This document shows, one piece after another, positions 1 through 5,107 of a DNA stretch of 5,529 bases. The position numbers were made by a program, and so were the translations under genes. How positions within the stretch are numbered: the first letter of the stretch is position 1; every line of letters begins with the position of its first letter. The notes under the pieces are model-generated. The model was given only the letters and a program-made list of their open reading frames with translations, made no database searches and was not told where the DNA came from. The stretch is from contig JAIOSI010000158.1 of NCBI GenBank assembly GCA_021107695.1, positions 1 through 5,529 of the forward strand. Direction: 5' to 3'. The DNA is from a bacterium. GTDB lineage: Bacteria; RBG-13-66-14.

Positions 1-222
1 GATGGGGTCTTCGGAGATGCAGACCTCGCTCTTCGCCGCGCCACCGCGCGCCTCTGGTCCGTAGCTCTGGGTAACCACGACGATCTTCCAGTCATAGAGT
101 CCCGCCGCCTGCGCCAGAATCCGCCCCGAGGTCATCAGCCCCTGTCCACCGGAGCCGGCGAAGCGAGCCACCGTCATCTGCTGTCCGCCGATCCGGCTCT
201 TCTTTTTCTTTTGCTTCGACAT
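1..222 (-). CDS. korC: 2-oxoacid:ferredoxin oxidoreductase, gamma subunit (partial)
   Basis: The gene is cut by the window edge; the first 74 residues are visible. It matches the gamma subunit of 2-oxoacid:acceptor oxidoreductases, which in this family contributes to the CoA-binding part of the complex. Visible hallmarks are the glycine-rich GSGGQG at residues 23-28 and QSYGPEARGGAAKSEV at residues 52-67, both diagnostic of the KorC/PorC family. The ATG at 222 shares one base with the korB stop (TAATG) and follows a GGAGGAG ribosome binding site, which fixes this start. It leaves a lysine-rich leader of about 15 residues (KQKKKKSR) ahead of the usual family start; Met16 is an alternative start with a poorer ribosome site. 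It is the last of the four visible kor genes, in the order D-A-B-C. The 2-oxoglutarate specificity is inferred from the gene order and the partner subunits. Confidence 0.9.
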   Translation of the reverse strand, partial: MSKQKKKKSRIGGQQMTVARFAGSGGQGLMTSGRILAQAAGLYDWKIVVVTQSYGPEARGGAAKSEVCISEDPI

Positions 223-234
223 TACTGCTCCTCC
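220..234 (-). promoter_or_regulatory. korB/korC coupling site: ribosome binding site and TAATG overlap
   Basis: On the minus strand GGAGGAG (234-228) lies five bases before the korC ATG (222-220). It is formed by the final Glu-Glu codons of korB. The korB stop TAA (224-222) shares its last A with the korC ATG. This arrangement normally couples translation of the two subunits and helps keep them in equal amounts. It also decides the korC start. Confidence 0.8.
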
Positions 235-1067
235 CGCAAACGCGCGCTGAGGTCGGCATAGACCCTGGAATACTCCGGGCGGTTCTTGTCGTTAACGAAA
301 ACCCCGGTGAGGAACTGCCCCGGCTCCAGCTCGTAGCTGGCGTCCTCCGCCTTTTTCTTCTCGTAGCTCTTCAGGGTAACCGCGTTCTCTTTCTCCTGCT
401 TCATCATCTCGACGGGGTCTTTGAAGCCGTTGCGCCGCCCGTAGGTGGTGTAGCAGTGGCTCATGATCTCGACCACCGAGAAGCCCTTATGAGCAATCGC
501 GTCGGCGATGATCTTCTGCATCGGGCGGACGTGATAGCTGGTGGTACGCGCCACGTAGGTCGCCTCTGTGCCTTGCGCCAGGTTGCAGATGTCGAAGGGC
601 GGGTCGATACTGCCGTGGGGAGCCGTCGAGGCGAAGTGATTCAGCGGAGTCGTCGGCGAGAACTGCCCCCCGGTCATTCCGTAGATATTGTTGTTCACCA
701 CGATGGCGGTGAGGTCGAGGTTCCTCCGGCAGGTGTGGATGAAGTGATTACCACCGATTGCTGTGGAATCGCCGTCGCCCATCGCCAGGATAACCTTCAG
801 CCTCGGCTTCGCCATCTTAATCCCGGTGGCAAACGCCAACGCCCGTCCGTGGGTTCCGTGGAAGGTGTTGAAGTCGGTATAGACCGGCATCCGCCCGGTA
901 CAGCCGATCCCCGACGCGAAGACAATATCATCCCGAGGAATCTCCAGCTTATCCACCGCTCGCAGCAGCGCGCCCATGATCGTCCCCAGGCTGCAACCGG
1001 GACACCAGACCGACGGATACTTCTTCTTCGAACGAAGATACGAAACTGTTACAGCTTGATCCGACAT
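222..1067 (-). CDS. korB: 2-oxoglutarate:ferredoxin oxidoreductase, beta subunit
   Basis: This is the thiamine-diphosphate subunit, 281 residues, full length for the family. The TPP/Mg motif runs from GDGDST (97-102) to NNNIYGMTGGQ (125-135). Cysteines at 22 and 25 (CPGC), 56 and 205 correspond to the four ligands of the proximal [4Fe-4S] cluster in 2-oxoacid:ferredoxin oxidoreductases. The segment with HGTHGRALAFATGIK (70-84) is also typical of KorB. With KorA it decarboxylates a 2-oxoacid and passes electrons via the cluster to ferredoxin; the reverse reaction fixes CO2 in the reductive TCA cycle. The ATG at 1067 has GAAGGA five bases upstream. Unlike the other kor junctions it is separated from korA by 257 bases. 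2-Oxoglutarate is preferred as substrate because of the DABC order, but 2-oxoisovalerate or another 2-oxoacid cannot be excluded from the sequence. Confidence 0.93.
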   Translation of the reverse strand: MSDQAVTVSYLRSKKKYPSVWCPGCSLGTIMGALLRAVDKLEIPRDDIVFASGIGCTGRMPVYTDFNTFHGTHGRALAFATGIKMAKPRLKVILAMGDGDSTAIGGNHFIHTCRRNLDLTAIVVNNNIYGMTGGQFSPTTPLNHFASTAPHGSIDPPFDICNLAQGTEATYVARTTSYHVRPMQKIIADAIAHKGFSVVEIMSHCYTTYGRRNGFKDPVEMMKQEKENAVTLKSYEKKKAEDASYELEPGQFLTGVFVNDKNRPEYSRVYADLSARLREEQ

Positions 1068-1324
1068 TTTTATCCTTCACGAGTGGGATTGATAGCTGCT
1101 TTATGCCAATCGCCGCGATCATCCACTCCCGTTGGTCGTTCCGTTAATCCACTTTTTCGTTAAAAGAGGGACTTTCCTTTCGCGGCTGACAAAGATAGCC
1201 GAGTAATGCTAATACCCACGGTAATCCGCTCGCCACTGCTCGCTCGCAATATCACGTTTGACGAGTTGAATTTTTTCAGGTTTCCGAGCGGGAGCGAGGG
1301 ACTGTGATGCAACACACCGCGTTG
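1068..1324. other. Non-coding gap inside the kor operon
   Basis: These 257 bases lie between the korA stop and the korB start. I find no credible gene on either strand, no convincing sigma70 promoter facing korB and no hairpin followed by a U-run. The right half has GC-rich complementary segments. On the plus strand CCGCTCG (1226-1232) pairs with CGAGCGG (1285-1291), and CTCGCTC (1239-1245) pairs with GAGCGAG (1292-1298); the two pairings cross, so they cannot form together as a simple hairpin. A small inverted repeat, CGGCT/AGCCG, lies at 1183-1187 and 1197-1201. An 8-base direct repeat GAGGGACT occurs at 1166-1173 and 1296-1303. The gap could be a regulatory leader for korB, a site of RNA processing, or a relic of an insertion or deletion. 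Confidence 0.6.
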
Positions 1325-2515
1325 CTATATCTCCAGGGGGATGGTCGTGTCGTCCTCTATGTCATCGCCCTTTACTTTGGCGATGATGGTTGCGGCGACA
1401 TCGTAGGGATTGAACAGCTCGCCATCAACCCGGTTGAGCGGAATGACTCGGGTGCGACCTCGGTTGAGCCGTTCGACGACCAGGGAGATCTGCCCCATGT
1501 TGAGTTCCGGAACGAAGATGGTGTCAACCTGCTCACAGAGTCGGTTTATCGCCTCGTCCTGGAGCGGCCAGATGGTGATCAGGCGCAGCATCCCCAGCTT
1601 GATTCCCTGCTGTCGGGCAGCGTAGATCGTCCGGTGCATCACCAGCGAGGTGCAGCCGTAGGCGATGATTGCCACCTCGGCATCCTCCAGCTGAATCTCT
1701 TCATAGAGCATCAGCTCGTCGTCGTGATGGTTGAGCTTGCCCATCATGCCCCGGAGCATCCGATCGGCCTCGGCAGGCTTACTGGTCGGGAAGCCGTATT
1801 CATCGTGGGTCAGCCCGGTAACGTGGTAGCGATAGCCCTCGCCGTATGCCGCCAGCGGGGCGACACCGTGGGAGGTCAGCTCGAAGGGTTTGTACCAGTC
1901 CGGTGGCATATCCGGGGCTTCTCGCTCAACCAGGGGGATCTCACCGGGTTCCGGCAGGGCGATGACCTCGCTCATATGCCCGATAATCTCGTCGGAGAGC
2001 AGCACCACCGGGGTGCGGTATCGCTCGGCAAGGTTGAACGCCTTCACGGTAAGGGTGAAGGACTCGGCAACGCAGTCCGGCGAGAGGACGATGATCGGAT
2101 GGTCGCCGTGGGTTCCCCAGCGGGTTTGCATCACGTCGCCCTGTCCAACCTTCGTCGGCAGACCGGTGGAGGGTCCGCCCCGCATCACGTTACAGCTAAC
2201 ACAGGGAACCTCAACCATCGCCGCGAAGCCCAGGTTCTCCTGCATTAGCGAGAACCCCGGACCGCTGGTGGCGGTCATGGATTTTGCTCCGGCGAGGCTG
2301 GCGCCGACGATTGCCGCCATTGAGGCGATTTCGTCTTCCATCTGGATGAAGGCACCGCCCAGTTTGGGCTGCTCCTCCGACATGATTTCGGCAACCTCGG
2401 TGGACGGGGTAATCGGGTAGCCGCCGAAGAAGTCGCAACCGGCATAGAGTGCGCCGTAGGCGATCGCTTCGTTTCCCGAATAGAAACGCAGCTCTTTCTT
2501 TCTACTTTTTGCCAT
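1325..2515 (-). CDS. korA: 2-oxoglutarate:ferredoxin oxidoreductase, alpha subunit
   Basis: The protein has 396 residues, in the usual range for a KorA that lacks a fused gamma domain. The N-terminal pyrimidine-binding domain shows GGYPITPSTE (31-40), QMEDEIASMAA (58-68) and TSGPGFSLM (83-91). RGGPSTGLPT (112-121) is the conserved loop of 2-oxoacid oxidoreductase alpha chains. The C-terminal domain shows AIIAYG near 282, LRLITIWP near 310 and VPELNMGQI near 335. The frame stays open to 2695, but the extra 60 residues there overlap korD and look like read-through of its other frame. The ATG at 2515 has AAGGAGG six bases upstream and gives the family's normal N-terminus. It overlaps the end of korD by 14 bases. 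With KorB it forms the catalytic core that converts 2-oxoglutarate and CoA to succinyl-CoA and CO2, reducing ferredoxin. Confidence 0.94.
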   Translation of the reverse strand: MAKSRKKELRFYSGNEAIAYGALYAGCDFFGGYPITPSTEVAEIMSEEQPKLGGAFIQMEDEIASMAAIVGASLAGAKSMTATSGPGFSLMQENLGFAAMVEVPCVSCNVMRGGPSTGLPTKVGQGDVMQTRWGTHGDHPIIVLSPDCVAESFTLTVKAFNLAERYRTPVVLLSDEIIGHMSEVIALPEPGEIPLVEREAPDMPPDWYKPFELTSHGVAPLAAYGEGYRYHVTGLTHDEYGFPTSKPAEADRMLRGMMGKLNHHDDELMLYEEIQLEDAEVAIIAYGCTSLVMHRTIYAARQQGIKLGMLRLITIWPLQDEAINRLCEQVDTIFVPELNMGQISLVVERLNRGRTRVIPLNRVDGELFNPYDVAATIIAKVKGDDIEDDTTIPLEI

Positions 2516-2528
2516 CGTCCGCCTCCTT
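2502..2528 (-). promoter_or_regulatory. korD/korA overlap with strong ribosome binding site
   Basis: On the minus strand AAGGAGG (2528-2522) lies six bases before the korA ATG (2515-2513) and is contained in the korD coding sequence. korD continues for 14 bases into korA. This selects 2515 over the upstream in-frame start at 2695 and indicates translational coupling of the ferredoxin-like and alpha subunits. Confidence 0.8.
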
Positions 2529-2768
2529 GGAGTCAACGGTTGAGGCTTCATTCTTTGTCGGTCTGGGGCGCACCGTAATGGCGAGATCCGGGCAGAGCCG
2601 CTCGCAGAGTCCGCAGTAGGTGCATTTGTCCGGGTGGGCGACAATTGCTTTACCGTGGCTGGACAGTTCCAGGGTTTGAGTGGGACAGAAGGCAACGCAG
2701 ATGTTGCAGCCCTTGCACCACTCCTCGTAAACCCGAACAGGGAGCTTTTTAACCTGTTGGCTGGTCAT
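2502..2768 (-). CDS. korD: 2-oxoglutarate:ferredoxin oxidoreductase, delta (ferredoxin-like) subunit
   Basis: This is a small 88-residue iron-sulfur subunit. It has two classic 4Fe-4S motifs, CKGCNICVAFCP (Cys 18, 21, 24, 28) and CTYCGLCERLCP (Cys 49, 52, 55, 59). These should hold two [4Fe-4S] clusters that carry electrons between the KorB cluster and free ferredoxin. The tail after residue 65 is polar and charged and probably flexible. The open frame extends upstream to 2939, but that part overlaps the era 3' end and is not ferredoxin-like. The ATG at 2768 is preceded by AGGAAGG at a spacing of four bases. It is the first gene of the D-A-B-C set and lies 76 bases after the era stop, with a likely promoter in that gap. 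The family assignment is firm; the substrate of the complex is inferred. Confidence 0.92.
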   Translation of the reverse strand: MTSQQVKKLPVRVYEEWCKGCNICVAFCPTQTLELSSHGKAIVAHPDKCTYCGLCERLCPDLAITVRPRPTKNEASTVDSKEADDGKK

Positions 2769-2811
2769 GGGACCTTCCTGGGGAGGATCTTTCCTTAAAC
2801 GCACCGGGGCT

Positions 2812-2840
2812 ATTGTGCTAACTTTCTTATGTCTGGTCAA
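2812..2840 (-). promoter_or_regulatory. Predicted sigma70-type promoter of korDABC
   Basis: On the minus strand TTGACC (2840-2835, five of six consensus bases) is followed by a 17-base spacer and CACAAT (2817-2812, four of six). Transcription would begin near 2805, about 37 bases before the korD start. The -35 element lies only a few bases beyond the era stop codon. This would let korDABC respond to carbon or redox supply independently of era. It is predicted by eye only. Confidence 0.5.
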
Positions 2841-2844
2841 GGGG

Positions 2845-3768
2845 TTATGGTGTGTAGCCGAACTCTCGCAGAGTGTTCTTGTTTTTGCGCCATTTGGGGC
2901 GTACTTTAACCCGGATATCGAGGAAGACTTTCGTTTCAATAAGTTGCTGGAGCTTTTGCCGGGCGCGGGAGCCTATCTTCTTCAGCGTTACGCCCTGCTT
3001 GCCGACGACGATGCCGACCTGGGACTTCCGCTCCACATAGAGGGTGGCAGAGAGATAGGTCATCTCTTCAGAGCGTGGAGTGTACTCGTCGATGATCGCT
3101 TCGAGGGCGTAGGGGATTTCCTGATGGAGGCACTCCAGCACCGCTTCACGGATTAGCTCGGCGGCAAGCTCGCGCAGGTTTTCTACGGTAAGCTGCTCGA
3201 CATCGTAGTACGGTGGCGAGAGAGGCAACAGCGCGCCGAGTTTCTCCAGCAGTTCGTCGAGTCCCTGCCGCTTCAGTGCGGAGATTGTAACCAACGGTGC
3301 GGTAAGCTGCTGAAGTTCTGCTGGCAGTTCCGCCTGAGCCTTATTGACCCGGTCAATCTTGTTTGCCGCCACGATGAAGGGGCTGCGGGAACGCCGCGCC
3401 AGCTCGATCAGTTTTTGATCCTCTGCCCGAAAGTCGCTGGCATCAACAACCACCAGAATAGCATCGGCATCCTTAACCGCCCGGTCAGCCGTCGCCAAAA
3501 GACGCTCGCCGAGAGCATCCTCAGGAGCGTGATAGCCGGGGGTATCGATGAAAATGAACTGGTGGGAATCGGTAGAGAGAATGCCGCGCAGGCGGCGGCG
3601 GGTGGTCTGGGGCTTAGGGTTGGTTGGAGCGACCTTCTCACCGAGAAGGGCGTTGAGTAGCGTGGACTTCCCAGCGTTTGTACGCCCAAGGAGGGCGACA
3701 AAGCCGCTGCGGAAGGACTCTAAGGGATCACCCGATTTTTCCGGGTTCTCCTGGGCTGACTGTTCCAT
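2845..3768 (-). CDS. era: GTPase Era, 30S ribosomal subunit assembly factor
   Basis: Era binds the 3' end of 16S rRNA and acts in late 30S maturation. The 307-residue protein has all GTPase motifs: G1 GRTNAGKST (28-36), G2 with PQTTR (54-58), G3 DTPG (76-79), G4 NKID (137-140) and G5 SAL (164-166). The C-terminal KH domain carries VVGKQG (254-259) followed by KKIGSRAR. It is slightly longer than the roughly 300 residues usual for Era, through about 20 extra polar residues before the first strand. G1 reads T and A where many Era proteins have P and V (GRPNVGKST); the catalytic GKST is intact. The ATG at 3768 is the only plausible start, since an in-frame stop lies about 30 bases upstream, yet it has no clear ribosome binding site. 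korD follows 76 bases downstream in the same direction. Confidence 0.96.
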   Translation of the reverse strand: MEQSAQENPEKSGDPLESFRSGFVALLGRTNAGKSTLLNALLGEKVAPTNPKPQTTRRRLRGILSTDSHQFIFIDTPGYHAPEDALGERLLATADRAVKDADAILVVVDASDFRAEDQKLIELARRSRSPFIVAANKIDRVNKAQAELPAELQQLTAPLVTISALKRQGLDELLEKLGALLPLSPPYYDVEQLTVENLRELAAELIREAVLECLHQEIPYALEAIIDEYTPRSEEMTYLSATLYVERKSQVGIVVGKQGVTLKKIGSRARQKLQQLIETKVFLDIRVKVRPKWRKNKNTLREFGYTP

Positions 3769-3786
3769 ATGATTGATTGGGGCAAT

Positions 3787-3803
3787 GCGGTATCATCTAC
3801 CGC
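3787..3803. other. Inverted repeat in the predicted era leader, close to the start codon
   Basis: GCGGTA (3787-3792) and TACCGC (3798-3803) form a perfect 6-base stem around a 5-base loop. In the era mRNA this hairpin would end 18 bases before the ATG, where a ribosome would bind, and the intervening bases hold no Shine-Dalgarno motif. It could affect era translation or be a protein-binding palindrome. A short repeat like this could also arise by chance. Confidence 0.4.
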
Positions 3804-3846
3804 CAATGCTGATATCAACAAGCGTCCGGGAACCTTGCAACCACAT

Positions 3847-3865
3847 CAGCCAAATAGTCTGGCTG
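3847..3865. other. Second inverted repeat in the predicted era leader
   Basis: CAGCCA (3847-3852) and TGGCTG (3860-3865) are perfect complements with a 7-base loop. The repeat lies about 25 bases downstream of the predicted era transcription start. It is not followed by a U-run on either strand, so it does not look like a terminator. It may be an operator or a leader hairpin. Confidence 0.3.
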
Positions 3866-3894
3866 CCAACGCACCTCGTTTTGAGCAGGCAGGA

Positions 3895-3923
3895 AGTCTA
3901 GCATCGGGCTTTTGGCTAGTCAA
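3895..3923 (-). promoter_or_regulatory. Predicted sigma70-type promoter of era
   Basis: On the minus strand TTGACT (3923-3918, five of six consensus bases), a 17-base spacer and TAGACT (3900-3895, four of six) form a plausible promoter. Transcription would start near 3888, giving an era leader of about 120 bases that contains both inverted repeats noted nearby. Transcripts from here could run on into korDABC. Confidence 0.5.
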
Positions 3924-3935
3924 CCCCAAGAATGT

Positions 3936-3959
3936 TGAGACAGTTTGTCGATAGTCTCA
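3936..3959. promoter_or_regulatory. Imperfect palindrome between the divergent promoters (candidate operator)
   Basis: TGAGAC (3936-3941) and GTCTCA (3954-3959) are perfect complements separated by 12 bases. Allowing one unpaired base, the arms extend to TGTTGAGAC and GTCTCACA. The site is in the 46 bases between the two predicted -35 elements, where a dimeric regulator could act on both promoters. No regulator gene is visible in the window apart from the sigma factor. The assignment is speculative. Confidence 0.3.
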
Positions 3960-3969
3960 CAGAGGCTTA

Positions 3970-3998
3970 TTGATTATTTTTGCCCAAGGGGCTATGAT
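3970..3998 (+). promoter_or_regulatory. Predicted sigma70-type promoter of the sigma factor operon
   Basis: TTGATT (3970-3975) and TATGAT (3993-3998) are separated by exactly 17 bases, the best promoter match in the window (four of six and five of six consensus bases). Transcription would begin near 4005. This leaves about 48 bases before the ATG at 4053 but only about 12 before the upstream GTG at 4017, which supports the ATG as the start. The housekeeping polymerase should read this promoter. Confidence 0.65.
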
Positions 3999-4052
3999 AT
4001 GCAGCGTTACTGCTGAGTGTTAGTACTGACACTGAAGGACAGGCAGGACAAG

Positions 4053-4871
4053 ATGCTACCGTCGGAAAAAAGCAAATCGCTGACGACCTATTTTACAGAG
4101 ATCGGTCGCTTCCCGCTCCTCTCACGGCAAGAGGAGCTGGAGCTGGCTCGTCGCGCCAAGGGCGGCGACGAGGGCGCGCTCAATAAGCTGGTCGAAGCCA
4201 ACCTGCGCTTCGTGGTTAAGATAGCCAACCGCTACTCCAATCAAGGTCTGCCGCTGGAGGACTTAATCTCGGCGGGTAACGAGGGGTTGATCATCGCCGT
4301 GCGCCACTTCGACCCGGAGCGGGGCAATCGGCTGATCTCCTACGGGGTCTGGTGGATCCGCCAGTCAATCAGTCGGGTACTCGCCAACGACTCCCGCACC
4401 ATTCGGCTGCCCTTCTACATCTACTGCGACCTCTACCGCCTGCGCAAGGTAACAACGCTCTTCCGCAGCCACAACGGACGCGCCCCCAAGCTGAAGGAGC
4501 TTTCCAGCGAGCTGGGGATGAGCTTCAAGAAAATCAAGAAGCTCCAGCGGGTAGATAAATCCGCCCTTTCGCTTAACCATCCGCTGATTCCCAATGAGAA
4601 GGCGGAGATGATCGACGTGGTTCCGGATTCAAGGAGCGACACGCCGGAAGAGGTGGTTCTATCGAAGGATCAGCTCAGTCATCTGATGGCACTGCTGACC
4701 AGGCTGTCGGAGCGTGAGAGCAAAATCGTCCGTATGCATTATGGAATCGGTCAGGAGGCGATGACCCTGCGGGAGATTGGCGAGGTCTTCGACCTCTCGC
4801 GAGAGCGAATCCGCCAGATCGAGGTCGCCGCTTTCCGCAAGATTCGCGAGATGTCCTCCACCGCCCTTTAG
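4053..4871 (+). CDS. Sigma-70 family RNA polymerase sigma factor (short primary-like or group 2 type)
   Basis: This 272-residue sigma factor directs RNA polymerase to promoters. Region 1.2 is LTTYFTEIGRFPLLSRQEE (10-28). Region 2 includes the core-binding NLRFVVKIANRY (50-61), LPLEDLISAGNEGL (66-79) and the -10 helix WWIRQSISR (100-108). Region 3 spans about 122-200, with a finger-like acidic DVVPDSRSDTPEE (188-200). Region 4.2 has LREIGEVFDLSRERIRQIE (239-257), the -35 recognition helix. Region 1.1 is absent, as in short primary sigmas of some phyla and in group 2 factors. A GTG at 4017 would add 12 residues but lacks a ribosome site; the ATG has AGGA just upstream. The usual aromatic-rich RGYKFSTYATWW of region 2.3 reads RGNRLISYGVWW here (90-101), which hints at an alternative factor. 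The general family is certain; primary versus RpoS- or RpoH-like role is not. Confidence 0.93.
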   Translation: MLPSEKSKSLTTYFTEIGRFPLLSRQEELELARRAKGGDEGALNKLVEANLRFVVKIANRYSNQGLPLEDLISAGNEGLIIAVRHFDPERGNRLISYGVWWIRQSISRVLANDSRTIRLPFYIYCDLYRLRKVTTLFRSHNGRAPKLKELSSELGMSFKKIKKLQRVDKSALSLNHPLIPNEKAEMIDVVPDSRSDTPEEVVLSKDQLSHLMALLTRLSERESKIVRMHYGIGQEAMTLREIGEVFDLSRERIRQIEVAAFRKIREMSSTAL

Positions 4872-4887
4872 TCAAACAGGGATTCTC

Positions 4888-5070
4888 ATGAAACTATCCG
4901 AACTACAGGAAAAGCTGGTCTGCCCGAAGTGCCATTCATCGCTGACGTTGAGCGAAGACCCCCACGGCTTTGTCTGCAAACGCTGTCGACTGCGCTATCC
5001 GATTGATGACCACGGCATACCGATCATGCTCCCCGACGAGGCGATTGCCTTGAAGCGTAAAGAACTGTAA
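4888..5070 (+). CDS. Trm112 family zinc-ribbon protein
   Basis: This is a small 60-residue protein of the Trm112/YcaR (UPF0434) family. It has CPKC at residues 12-15 and CKRC at 30-33, giving a four-cysteine zinc site, followed by the family hallmark YPIDDHGIPIMLPDEA (37-52). Eukaryotic and archaeal Trm112 activates several methyltransferases acting on tRNA, rRNA and release factor; the role of the bacterial proteins is largely unsettled. The ATG at 4888 has AGGGA five bases upstream. It begins 16 bases after the sigma stop and lies 37 bases before the next gene, so it is probably in the sigma transcript. The longer open frame starting at 4777 overlaps the sigma gene and is not real. No methyltransferase partner is encoded in the window. 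Confidence 0.88.
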   Translation: MKLSELQEKLVCPKCHSSLTLSEDPHGFVCKRCRLRYPIDDHGIPIMLPDEAIALKRKEL

Positions 5071-5107
5071 CCGTTACTATCAAACCGTAGAACTCCAAAG
5101 GTTTCTT

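Noticed and set aside
456..1163. Plus-strand open frame of 235 codons antisense to korB
   Set aside because: The translation is arginine- and histidine-rich without a recognisable domain, and korB on the other strand is complete and canonical.
1195..1240. Minus-strand stretch resembling part of the 5' region of 16S rRNA (AGTGGCGAGCGG ... GTGGGTA)
   Set aside because: The resemblance covers only short blocks, and the flanking bases do not continue as rRNA, so it is probably chance.
1226..1298. GC-rich complementary segments in the korA-korB gap as a possible terminator
   Set aside because: The arms are separated by long loops and no U-run follows on the minus strand. A terminator inside the operon would also cut off korB and korC.
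1304..2248. Long plus-strand open frame of 314 codons antisense to korA
   Set aside because: It lies wholly within korA apart from its first few bases, has no recognisable domain, and is the kind of mirror frame that codon bias creates opposite a real gene. korA itself has clear family motifs.
2516..2695. 60-residue upstream extension of korA
   Set aside because: It overlaps korD in another frame, is unlike known KorA N-termini, and the ATG at 2515 has a strong ribosome binding site.
2767..3156. Plus-strand open frame of 129 codons across the era-korD gap and era 3' end
   Set aside because: It is antisense to conserved era KH-domain codons and resembles no known protein; the hydrophobic start is a by-product of the AT-rich gap.
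3769..3954. Plus-strand open frame of 61 codons in the era-sigma gap
   Set aside because: It has no ribosome binding site and its sequence shows no domain. It overlaps the predicted era promoter and leader, and the gap is better explained as a control region.
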